Positions 24,114 to 31,532 of a DNA stretch of 34,239 nucleotides are shown one piece after another. A model generated the notes under the pieces. It ran no database searches and was not told the DNA's origin. It saw only the letters and a program-made list of their open reading frames with translations. Origin of the DNA: Clostridia bacterium (lineage in GTDB: Bacteria > Bacillota > Clostridia > Christensenellales > CAG-138); the NCBI GenBank assembly GCA_030527165.1, contig JAUNBH010000007.1, positions 8,976-43,214 on the forward strand, written 5' to 3'. Position 1 is the first letter of the stretch, and each line of letters starts with the position of its first letter. The translations under genes and the position numbers were made by a program.

Positions 24114-25384
24114 TGTTTAAGACGTTTGTAAACGCGTGGAAGATAAGGGATATACGCACTAAGATACTGTTTACCCTGCTTCTGATACTCCTTTACAGGA
24201 TAGGCTGTTACATTCCGATACCGGGCGTCAACGTGACCAGCGTCGCGCAGTCGCTCGAGCAGTATGTGGCGATAGGCGGCTTCATGAATATGTTCACAGG
24301 CGGTGCGTTTGCGAACTACGCCATATTTGCCATGGGTATCTCGCCGTACATAACCGGTTCGATTATCATGCAGCTCCTCACCATAGCGATACCTCCGCTC
24401 GAGAGGCTATCCAAGGAGGAGGACGGCAAGCAGAAGATAGAGAAGATAACGCGTTATGTGGGTGTAGGACTTGCCGCCGTGCAGAGTATAACCATCATTC
24501 TCGCGCTGGGCGAGGACGCGGTGTATGACACGGGCTGGCTTTCCTACTTGACGATAGGTCTGACGGCGACCGCCGGTACGGCGCTGCTGATGTGGATGGG
24601 CGAAAAGATAACGGAGAAGGGCATCGGAAACGGCATCTCCTTCCTGATATTCGCCTCCATAGCCGCTAACGTGCTGCCTGCGGCGACCAACATAGTGTCC
24701 ACCGTGGTGACCGGCTCCATACACTGGCTGGCGATACCGATAATCGTACTGGTAGTGCTGCTGCTCATCGTGGGCATCGTGTGCGTAGACAACGCCGAGC
24801 GCCGTGTACCCGTAAACTACGCCAAGCGCGTAAAGGGACGCAGGCAGTACGGCGGGGCGAGCACGCATATACCGCTCAAGGCGAACGCCAACGGCGTAAT
24901 GCCGCTCATATTCGCCATGACGATACTCAACGTGCCGACTATTATAATCGAGCTCGCGGGAGATGGTTGGTTCGCCACCTTCTGGGAGAACACGTTCGCA
25001 ACGGGGCGGCCCGCGTATTATGTGCTGTATGCGCTGCTCATAGTGGGCTTCGCGTACTTCTACTCGACAATATCGTTCAATCCGGTGGAGATAGCCAAGA
25101 ACATCAAGGAGAACGGCGGCACCATACTCGGCATAAGACCGGGTTGGGATACTGCGAATTACCTGAAGAAGATAGTCAGTAGGCTGACGCTGTTCGGCGC
25201 TATATTCCTTGCGCTGGTGGCGGTGCTTCCGTCGATAGTGTTCTCGTTCTTCGATATAGGCGACCTGACGGCGATATCCATGTTCGGCCCAACGAGCGTA
25301 CTGATTCTCATCAGCGTAGCGCTTGAGACCTCCAGGCAGTTGGAGACACAGATGATGGCGCGCCACTACAAGGCGCTCCTCTAA
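24113..25384 (+). CDS. secY: Preprotein translocase subunit SecY
   Basis: The 423-residue channel-forming subunit of the Sec translocon, with about ten transmembrane helices. Recognisable segments include RIGCYIPIPGVN (plug region, about 25-36), GISPYITGSIIMQLLTIAIP (about 76-95), GIGNGISFLIFASI and the cytoplasmic loop motif RPGWDTANYLKKI. It is translationally coupled to rplO (1-bp overlap) and followed after 10 bp by adk. SecE and SecG are not in the window. Confidence 0.98.
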   Translation: MFKTFVNAWKIRDIRTKILFTLLLILLYRIGCYIPIPGVNVTSVAQSLEQYVAIGGFMNMFTGGAFANYAIFAMGISPYITGSIIMQLLTIAIPPLERLSKEEDGKQKIEKITRYVGVGLAAVQSITIILALGEDAVYDTGWLSYLTIGLTATAGTALLMWMGEKITEKGIGNGISFLIFASIAANVLPAATNIVSTVVTGSIHWLAIPIIVLVVLLLIVGIVCVDNAERRVPVNYAKRVKGRRQYGGASTHIPLKANANGVMPLIFAMTILNVPTIIIELAGDGWFATFWENTFATGRPAYYVLYALLIVGFAYFYSTISFNPVEIAKNIKENGGTILGIRPGWDTANYLKKIVSRLTLFGAIFLALVAVLPSIVFSFFDIGDLTAISMFGPTSVLILISVALETSRQLETQMMARHYKALL

Positions 25385-25394
25385 GAGGCGCAAC

Positions 25395-26024
25395 ATGAGG
25401 CGCATAGTGCTGCTGGGGCCTCCGGGTTCAGGCAAAGGCACGCAGGCCGTGAAGATATGTGAGGAGTTTGGCATTCCTCACATATCGACCGGTCAGATGC
25501 TTCGTGAGAGTTCCCTGGACGACCCTGAATTGGATCGTGAGATGAAGGCGATAGTCGCCAGGGGCGAGCTCGTGCCGGACGACCTTATGAACGAGCTGGT
25601 CAAGGAAAGGCTCAACGAAGACGACTGCGCGAATGGCTTCATACTCGACGGGTATCCCAGGACGATGGAACAGGCGGCGTTTCTGGACAGTGAAGTGGGT
25701 ATTGACGGCGTATTGCTGTTGGACGTACCGCTTGAACTGATAGCCGAGAGGCTCGGCGGAAGGCGCGTATGCCTGAACTGCGGCGCGAGCCACCACGTCT
25801 CGCGGCTGAAGTCAGGGGAGTGCCCCGCCTGCGGCGGCGAACTGGGGACGCGGCGCGACGACGCGCCGGAGACGGTAAGGCGTCGTTTCCAGGTATACGA
25901 ACTGTCCACGCGCCCGCTCATAGAGCGCTACGCGAAGCAGGGCAAGCTCATGCGGGTTGACGGCAGCGGCTCCTTCGAGGATGTGACGTCGGACGTGCTC
26001 GCATGCGTGAGGTCCGCCGTATGA
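25395..26024 (+). CDS. adk: Adenylate kinase, zinc-LID type
   Basis: The 209-residue enzyme catalyses ATP + AMP to 2 ADP. The P-loop GPPGSGKGTQ (8-17), the AMP-binding ISTGQMLR and DGYPRT (85-90), and a LID with four cysteines (Cys126, 129, 143, 146) are present, the zinc-stabilised LID of Gram-positive enzymes. Its stop overlaps the map start by 4 bp (ATGA). The secY-adk-map order is conserved in Firmicutes. Confidence 0.98.
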   Translation: MRRIVLLGPPGSGKGTQAVKICEEFGIPHISTGQMLRESSLDDPELDREMKAIVARGELVPDDLMNELVKERLNEDDCANGFILDGYPRTMEQAAFLDSEVGIDGVLLLDVPLELIAERLGGRRVCLNCGASHHVSRLKSGECPACGGELGTRRDDAPETVRRRFQVYELSTRPLIERYAKQGKLMRVDGSGSFEDVTSDVLACVRSAV

Positions 26025-26776
26025 GCCGGATAGTGATAAAGATGCAGCCCCAGCTGGAGCGCATGCGCGAGGCCGGCAGGCTGACGTACAGGACGCTCGC
26101 ACTGCTCGCGGAGCACATACGCCCCGGCGTCACGACCAAGCAGCTGGACGCAATAGCTCACGAGTTCATAGCTGACAACGGCGGCACGCCCTCGTTCCTG
26201 GGGTATATGGGGTATCCGGCGGCGATATGCGCCTCCGTCAACTCCACCGTAATACACGGCATACCCGACGGCTATGCGCTGCGCGACGGCGATATAGTGA
26301 GTATAGACGTGGGCGCCTTCCTGGACGGGTATCACGGCGACGCCGCGCGAACGTACCCTGTGGGCGACATATCGCCTGAAAACAGGCGGCTGATTGAGAC
26401 GACAAAGCGCTGCTTCCTGGCGGGGGCCGCCAAGGCTGTGGCAGGCAACTACGTCTGCGACATATCCCGGGAGGTACAGCGCGTCGCCACTGAGGCGGGC
26501 TACGGCATTGTGAGGGAGTTTGTGGGGCACGGAGTGGGCAAGACCATGCACGAAGCGCCCGAGGTACCGAACTTCTTCAGCCCTCAGCAGCCCAGGGTTC
26601 GCCTTCACGAGGGCATGACAATAGCCATAGAGCCTATGATAAACGCCGGCTCCGGCCAGATTCGCGTGATGAAGGACGGATGGGCGGTAGTCACCGCCGA
26701 CGGCATGCCCAGCGCTCACTACGAGAACACGATTGCAGTGACCAAGGGCGAGCCGCTGGTGCTGACGGACGCATAG
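26021..26776 (+). CDS. map: Methionine aminopeptidase, type I
   Basis: The 251-residue enzyme removes the N-terminal methionine from nascent proteins. The five metal ligands are visible: Asp96 (SIDVG), Asp107 (YHGDAARTY), His170 (VGHGVGKTMHE), Glu204 (IAIEPM) and Glu235 (AHYENT), plus substrate His79 (VIHGIP). The ATG at 26021, overlapping the adk stop, is preferred to an earlier in-frame start at 26003 because it matches the family N-terminus. Confidence 0.98.
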   Translation: MSRIVIKMQPQLERMREAGRLTYRTLALLAEHIRPGVTTKQLDAIAHEFIADNGGTPSFLGYMGYPAAICASVNSTVIHGIPDGYALRDGDIVSIDVGAFLDGYHGDAARTYPVGDISPENRRLIETTKRCFLAGAAKAVAGNYVCDISREVQRVATEAGYGIVREFVGHGVGKTMHEAPEVPNFFSPQQPRVRLHEGMTIAIEPMINAGSGQIRVMKDGWAVVTADGMPSAHYENTIAVTKGEPLVLTDA

Positions 26777-26785
26777 GAGGCGAGT

Positions 26786-27094
26786 ATGAACGAAGTGATA
26801 GGGCAAGTCGTCATATCCAAGGCGGGACGTGACGCGGGCAGGGCGTTCGTGATAGTCGCCGTGGCCGATGATGCGCACGTGCTGCTGTCGGACGGCGATT
26901 TGAGAGGCTTAGCGCGGCCCAAACGCAAAAAGCTCCGGCACATAAAGCCCACGGGCGTATACATCGGGGAGTTTGGGAATATGCTGTCAAGCGGAGGGCT
27001 CAACGACGCGGAAGTACGCCGGCTGCTGAAACAGTACGGCTTTGCAAAAACGCATGCACAAGGAGAAATGGATGTCGAAACACGATGTAATTGA
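26786..27094 (+). CDS. KOW-domain RNA-binding protein (L14e-like)
   Basis: A 102-residue protein with an N-terminal KOW-type SH3 barrel ([20 protein letters not shown], then [22 protein letters not shown], about 5-52 in two parts). It resembles the archaeal/eukaryotic L14e fold. Small proteins of this type lie between map and infA in many Clostridia and related Firmicutes, and a ribosome-associated role is assumed but not proven. The last 23 bp overlap infA. AGGAGGCG precedes the ATG. Confidence 0.88.
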   Translation: MNEVIGQVVISKAGRDAGRAFVIVAVADDAHVLLSDGDLRGLARPKRKKLRHIKPTGVYIGEFGNMLSSGGLNDAEVRRLLKQYGFAKTHAQGEMDVETRCN

Positions 27095-27293
27095 AGTTGA
27101 AGGTGTTGTTACGGATTCCTTCCCCAACGCGACGTTTGAGGTTGAGCTTCCTAACGGGCACAAGATACTCGCGCATATTTCCGGAAAGCTCCGCATGAAC
27201 AACATTCGGATACTCACCGGAGACAAAGTTAAGTTGGAGATGTCGCCATACGACCTGACGCGCGGCCGCATTACGTGGCGCACAAAGAGCTGA
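27072..27293 (+). CDS. infA: Translation initiation factor IF-1
   Basis: A 73-residue OB-fold factor that occupies the 30S A site during initiation. [20 protein letters not shown] (about 5-24), [17 protein letters not shown] and the ending [11 protein letters not shown] are near-invariant. The ATG at 27072 follows AAGGAG; an earlier in-frame ATG at 27042 lies well inside the KOW gene and adds a non-conserved tail. Confidence 0.98.
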   Translation: MSKHDVIEVEGVVTDSFPNATFEVELPNGHKILAHISGKLRMNNIRILTGDKVKLEMSPYDLTRGRITWRTKS

Positions 27294-27331
27294 CGGCGGC
27301 TCAACGCATAGCAAACAAGGAGGACATTGTA

Positions 27332-27445
27332 ATGAAAGTCAGACCTTCGGTTAAACCCATCTGTGAGAAGTGCAAGATAATCAAGCGCAAGGGTCGCGTC
27401 ATGATCATCTGCGAAAACCCGAGGCACAAGCAGAAGCAGGGCTAA
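27332..27445 (+). CDS. rpmJ: 50S ribosomal protein L36, zinc type
   Basis: A 37-residue protein read directly from the sequence: [15 protein letters not shown] at the start, then [19 protein letters not shown]. Zinc ligands Cys11, Cys14, Cys27 and His32 are present. AAGGAGG lies 10 nt before the ATG. It is the last gene of the cluster; rpsM, which normally follows, is missing here. Confidence 0.97.
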   Translation: MKVRPSVKPICEKCKIIKRKGRVMIICENPRHKQKQG

Positions 27446-27528
27446 GGCTAAGGCTCGGGAACGCGGCTGCGTTTCTGTCCGATACGTCGCGCGGGACACG
27501 GGCCTGCGCGGCTGAAATGACGTCATGC

Positions 27529-27562
27529 AGCGGGCTTAACAGAACGCGAAGCCCGCTCTTTT
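27529..27562 (+). terminator. Terminator of the ribosomal protein operon
   Basis: AGCGGGCTT and AAGCCCGCT form a perfect 9-bp stem with an 11-nt loop, followed by CTTTT (27558-27562). The gene-free stretch 27446-27756 also holds a UUCG hairpin, repeat copy D and the gdpP promoter. I see nothing in 27446-27528. Confidence 0.85.
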
Positions 27563-27563
27563 C

Positions 27564-27599
27564 GCGCAAAGCGGCGCTCTTCGGAGCGCCGCTTTGCGC
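27564..27599 (+). terminator. Perfect 16-bp hairpin with UUCG loop
   Basis: The arms GCGCAAAGCGGCGCTC and GAGCGCCGCTTTGCGC pair without a mismatch across a TTCG tetraloop. It starts directly after the T-run of the operon terminator and is followed by only TTT. It may be a back-up terminator or a 3'-end stabiliser. Confidence 0.6.
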
Positions 27600-27608
27600 T
27601 TTGCCCCC

Positions 27609-27673
27609 GCTTCTCGCCTGCGAGAAGCTTCCATAGGCGGGCGGGTGGGTGGGACGCGCAGCTTGGGCTGCGC
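27609..27673 (-). repeat. Dispersed hairpin/C-tract/hairpin element, copy D
   Basis: In minus-strand order: hairpin 1 is GCGCAGC-CCAA-GCTGCGC (27673-27656), then CCCACCCACCCGCCC (27653-27639) and hairpin 2 GCTTCTCG-CAGG-CGAGAAGC (27628-27609). The plus strand reads GGGCGGGTGGGTGGG, an ideal one-base-loop G-quadruplex motif, in the sense direction of any read-through from rpmJ. Confidence 0.85.
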
Positions 27674-27694
27674 GCAGTATGGCGGGGCGTCCGA

Positions 27695-27724
27695 TTGACG
27701 GCGCCCGTGAGCGTATGCTATAAT
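27695..27724 (+). promoter_or_regulatory. Promoter of the gdpP-rplI-dnaB unit
   Basis: TTGACG (27695-27700) and a perfect TATAAT (27719-27724) are 18 bp apart. The start site would be about 25 nt before the gdpP start codon. Confidence 0.8.
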
Positions 27725-27756
27725 ATACCGGAGAAAGTGTATGCGTGGGAGCTATT

Positions 27757-29712
27757 ATGAAGAGAAGGGCGTTACTTGCTTTGATACCGCCGGCGATAGC
27801 GATAGCCGCGGGGGCGGTACTCTTGTATTTTGCCGGTAAGGTATTGGCTGCGTCCCTGCTGCTCGGGCTGGGCGCCGTCGCGGTCGCGCTGGCGTTTATT
27901 GCGGTAGAGCGCTACATGCGCCGCGCCGAAGAGGAGCTGGACGACGTGTTCATGCAGAACGCGGCGGCGGCGACGCGCATAGTGCGGGGGCTGAGCGTAC
28001 CCTGTCTTATATTCAACGCCACCGGGCGCATAGTGTGGCGCAATGAGGCATTCGGTCGGATATACGCGGGCAAGCGGATAGGGGAGCTGCTGCCCGCGCT
28101 TGACGTTGGGAACCCGAGCTCCGCGCTGATCGCGGAGGCTGTGGGCATGAACTTCCAGATACGGACGGAGCGGATAGAGCGAGAGGGGCGCGAGAACAGC
28201 GTGCTGTTTTTCCAGTATTGGATAGACAGGACGGAGGCGGTGCATTACAGGCGGATTTACGAGGAGCGCATGCCCTGTGTCGCGCTGATATATGTAGACA
28301 ACTTCGAGGAGCTCTCCCAGGACAGGTACTTTGTCGGGGAGGACATAATGCTGCAGGTCGAGAAGTACGTTGCGGAGTTTGCGGAAAAGGCGAACGGCAT
28401 ATACGTCAGATATGATTCAACGCGGTTCTTAGTAGTGTTTGAAAAGAACGCACTTGAGGAGATGGAGCGTTCGCGCTTTGACATACTCGAGCGCGTGCGC
28501 AGCATAAACACCGGCACGCCGCTGCCCGTTACGCTGTCGATATCAATAGGCAGCGGGGAGCGGCTGACGGGCTCTCAGGAGCTGACGCGGCAGGCGATGG
28601 AGCTGGCGCTGGGGCGCGGGGGCGATCAAGCGGTCGTCAAGGTCGGTGCGAAGTACGCCTTCTACGGCGGAAAGCGGCAGACGTCGTCAAAGACGGCACG
28701 GGTCAAGACGCGGCTGTTCTCCAAGGCGCTGCGCCAGATGATCGAGAACGCGCCAAGCGTGTTCATAATGGGACACAAGCGGCCGGACATGGACGCCATG
28801 GGCGCTGCGCTCGGGCTTTACAGGTGCTGCGTATCACTCGGAAAGAGCGCTCACATAATTCTCGACGAGAGCAACTCGACAATACAGGCGTGTATTGACG
28901 CCATGGGCAAGCTGCGCGACTACACGGACTGCATTATAACCCCCGAGGCTGTTGCTGCTCGCCGCAGACCCAATTCGCTCTTGATAGTGGTGGACGCGCA
29001 GCGGGAGAGCTCGCTTCTGGCGCCGGCAGTATACGATGAATTTGGCAAGACGGTGATCATCGACCACCACAGGCGCGCGGTAGACATAATAACGGAGTCC
29101 ACGCTCTCGTACATGGAACCGGGGGCGTCCTCCACCTGTGAAATGGTCACGGAGATAATACAGTACTTCGATGAAAATCTCAGGCCAACGCCGTTCGAGT
29201 GCGGCGCAATGCTCGCGGGCATAATCGTCGATACGAAGAGCTTCTCCATCAACGCAGGCACGCGCACGTTTGAAGCGGCGGGCTATCTGCGCAGGAACGG
29301 CGCCGATATGCACATGGTCAAGCTGATGTTCCAGGACGACTTCGCGATGTACAAGAACCGCACCATGGTGGTGAGCAGCGCGGAGACCGTGGAGGGCTGT
29401 GTAGCAATATCCGTGTGCCCGAGCGATGTGAACGACAGGGAGCTCATATGCGCGCAGGCGGCGGACGAGCTCATAGGCATAAAGGGCATTCTCGCGGCTT
29501 TCGTGCTGGTCGAGCGCGACGGCGGCGTACACGTCAGCGGCAGGAGTCTGGGCGATATAAACGTGCAGCTCATACTTGAACGGCTCGGCGGCGGCGGGCA
29601 TCTGACCGTGGCGGGTGCGCAGATAACCGGCGCGACGGCGGCGGACACGCTGGTCAGGCTCAAGGCGGCGGTAGCCGAATACTTGGCGGAAAATCCGCAA
29701 ACACAGGAATAA
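27757..29712 (+). CDS. gdpP: Cyclic-di-AMP phosphodiesterase, GdpP type
   Basis: The 651-residue membrane enzyme hydrolyses c-di-AMP and so influences potassium, osmotic and cell-wall homeostasis. Domain order: two transmembrane helices (about 8-28 and 30-51), a PAS-like domain (about 70-150), a degenerate GGDEF domain (about 170-300) and DHH-DHHA1 (about 330-640). The GGDEF signature is replaced by YDSTRF (219-224), as expected for a non-cyclase. The DHH catalytic motifs are intact: GHKRPDMDAMG (from 339), IDHH (Asp436-His437-His438) and GGGGH (611-615). The ATG at 27757 is chosen for GGGAG 5 nt upstream; GTG at 27745 would add four residues. The gdpP-rplI-dnaB order is conserved in Firmicutes. 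Confidence 0.95.
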   Translation: MKRRALLALIPPAIAIAAGAVLLYFAGKVLAASLLLGLGAVAVALAFIAVERYMRRAEEELDDVFMQNAAAATRIVRGLSVPCLIFNATGRIVWRNEAFGRIYAGKRIGELLPALDVGNPSSALIAEAVGMNFQIRTERIEREGRENSVLFFQYWIDRTEAVHYRRIYEERMPCVALIYVDNFEELSQDRYFVGEDIMLQVEKYVAEFAEKANGIYVRYDSTRFLVVFEKNALEEMERSRFDILERVRSINTGTPLPVTLSISIGSGERLTGSQELTRQAMELALGRGGDQAVVKVGAKYAFYGGKRQTSSKTARVKTRLFSKALRQMIENAPSVFIMGHKRPDMDAMGAALGLYRCCVSLGKSAHIILDESNSTIQACIDAMGKLRDYTDCIITPEAVAARRRPNSLLIVVDAQRESSLLAPAVYDEFGKTVIIDHHRRAVDIITESTLSYMEPGASSTCEMVTEIIQYFDENLRPTPFECGAMLAGIIVDTKSFSINAGTRTFEAAGYLRRNGADMHMVKLMFQDDFAMYKNRTMVVSSAETVEGCVAISVCPSDVNDRELICAQAADELIGIKGILAAFVLVERDGGVHVSGRSLGDINVQLILERLGGGGHLTVAGAQITGATAADTLVRLKAAVAEYLAENPQTQE

Positions 29713-29727
29713 AGGGGGCGCATTGAC

Positions 29728-30174
29728 ATGAAGGTACTACTTAAGAAGGACGTTGCCGGGCAGGGCAAGGCGGGAGAGATAGTAAACGTAAGCGACGGCT
29801 ATGGGCGAAACTACCTCATACCGCGGGGCCTTGCCGTAGCGGCGGACGCGGAGACCCTGAACGCCGCGCGCATACGCAGGGACGCTGAGACGCACCGCGT
29901 CAAGCAGCAGCGGGAGCGCGCCAAGGCGCTCGCCGACGAGGTGAGCAAGCTGACGGTCAAAGTGCGCGCAAAGGCGGGTGAGAACGGCAGGCTGTTTGGC
30001 TCTGTCACCACTCAGGAGATAGCCGCGGCGCTCAAGGAGCAGTACGACATAACCATAGACAAGCGCAAGATAAGGCTGGACGAGCCGATTAGACAGGTGG
30101 GGGTCGTAACTGTGACCGCACATATGTACGAGAACGAGAATGCGAGATTCAAGGTTGAGGTAATAGCGGAGTAG
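29728..30174 (+). CDS. rplI: 50S ribosomal protein L9
   Basis: A 148-residue protein with the N-terminal rRNA-binding domain (MKVLLKKDVAGQGKAGEIV, VSDGYGRNYLIPRGLA), a long connecting helix rich in Arg, Lys and Glu (about 47-75) and a C-terminal domain (GRLFGSVTTQEIAAAL). It extends from the ribosome surface and affects frame maintenance. It lies 15 bp after gdpP and 14 bp before dnaB, away from the main ribosomal cluster as is usual. Confidence 0.97.
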   Translation: MKVLLKKDVAGQGKAGEIVNVSDGYGRNYLIPRGLAVAADAETLNAARIRRDAETHRVKQQRERAKALADEVSKLTVKVRAKAGENGRLFGSVTTQEIAAALKEQYDITIDKRKIRLDEPIRQVGVVTVTAHMYENENARFKVEVIAE

Positions 30175-30188
30175 GACGGGAGGCGGCA

Positions 30189-31511
30189 ATGGATGCCAGC
30201 GCAAAGGCGGGAAGCAGGATTCCACACAGCGTAGATGCGGAGAGGTCGGTGCTGGGCAGCATGATAATATCCGGCGCCGCCGTCGAGGTGGCGATGGAGC
30301 TGCTGCACGAGGATGATTTTTATGTGGCGGCGCACCAGGCGATATTCTCGTCGATGCACGAGCTGTACGCAAAGGGCGGCGCGGTCGACCTGGTGACCGT
30401 GACCACGCTGCTCGAGCGGCATGGCAAGCTCGAGTACGTCGGCGGCGTGGATTACCTCGCTGCGCTCGCAGACTACACGCCGAGCTCCGGCAATATAGCG
30501 CACTATGCCAAGGTGGTGCAGGAGCGCAGCACACAGCGGCGCATAATCGAGGCGGGGACAGAGATAGCGCGCAACGCTTCCGAGGGCGTCATGGAGGTTC
30601 CGGACGTGCTGGAGGACGCGGAGCGCAGGATATACAACGTTTCCATGCGCAACCACGAGAACACGCTCGTCCCCGCAAAGGACATAGTATTTGACACATA
30701 TGACTTAATAGGCTCCATCGCCGGCGCGGGCGGCAAGCTCACCGGCATGGCGACGGGTTTCATGGACTTGGACGATTTGACGTCCGGCCTGCAGCGCAGC
30801 GACCTCATAATAGTCGCGGGACGGCCTTCCATGGGCAAAACTGCATTTGCGCTCAATATGGCGGCGCACGCGGCGTTTGACAACGACAAGAACGTGGCGA
30901 TATTCAGCCTCGAGATGTCGCGGGAGCAGCTGATAATGCGCATGATGTGCACGCGCGCGGAAGTCAGCATGGCCAAGGTAAAGCAGGGCAAGTCGAATCT
31001 GGACGACATGCTCAAGCTGTCGGCCGCCGCCACGGCAATGTATAGGGATACGCTCGTCATCGACGACAGCGCCAACGTTTCGACCGCCGAAATACGCTCC
31101 AAGTGCCGCCGCATGAAGATGAGGCAGGGACTTGACCTGGTCATTATAGACTATTTGCAGCTCATGCGCACGAGCGGCAAGACGGAGAACCGCGTGCTCG
31201 AGATAGCGGAGATAACGCGCTCGCTCAAAATACTGGCGCGCGAACTCGACGTGCCGATAGTGCTGCTTTCACAGCTCTCGCGCGCGGCGGACAAGACCAG
31301 GCCGACGCTGGCGCACCTGAGGGAGTCGGGCGCCATAGAGCAGGATGCGGACGTAGTAATGATGCTGTACAGGGAAGGCGCACACAACAAGGAGGCGGAC
31401 AACACCGCCGAAGTCATACTCGCCAAGCACAGGAACGGCCCGACGGACACCGTCTACCTCGTGTGGATAGACGAGTACACGAAGTTTAAAAACAAAAGCC
31501 TGCGTGAATAG
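30189..31511 (+). CDS. dnaB: Replicative DNA helicase DnaB
   Basis: The 440-residue hexameric helicase unwinds DNA at the replication fork. The N-terminal domain (IPHSVDAERSVLGSMI; DLVTVTTLLE) binds primase and the loader. The RecA-like ATPase domain has Walker A GRPSMGKTAFA (from Gly211; Lys217, Thr218), VAIFSLEMSREQLIMRM, Walker B LVIIDYLQLM and the C-terminal QDADVVMMLYRE. There is no intein and the length is typical. GGGAGG precedes the ATG. In Bacillus the same protein is called DnaC. Confidence 0.97.
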   Translation: MDASAKAGSRIPHSVDAERSVLGSMIISGAAVEVAMELLHEDDFYVAAHQAIFSSMHELYAKGGAVDLVTVTTLLERHGKLEYVGGVDYLAALADYTPSSGNIAHYAKVVQERSTQRRIIEAGTEIARNASEGVMEVPDVLEDAERRIYNVSMRNHENTLVPAKDIVFDTYDLIGSIAGAGGKLTGMATGFMDLDDLTSGLQRSDLIIVAGRPSMGKTAFALNMAAHAAFDNDKNVAIFSLEMSREQLIMRMMCTRAEVSMAKVKQGKSNLDDMLKLSAAATAMYRDTLVIDDSANVSTAEIRSKCRRMKMRQGLDLVIIDYLQLMRTSGKTENRVLEIAEITRSLKILARELDVPIVLLSQLSRAADKTRPTLAHLRESGAIEQDADVVMMLYREGAHNKEADNTAEVILAKHRNGPTDTVYLVWIDEYTKFKNKSLRE

Positions 31512-31532
31512 TGCGCGGGGAAAGGTGGAAAT

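Noticed and set aside
27639..27653. G-tract repeats considered as a CRISPR or tandem repeat array
   Set aside because: Copies are single, kilobases apart and without spacers; no cas genes are present.
28390..28560. Active diguanylate cyclase activity from the GGDEF-like domain of GdpP
   Set aside because: The signature residues are replaced by YDSTRF, and the domain is degenerate as in all GdpP proteins.
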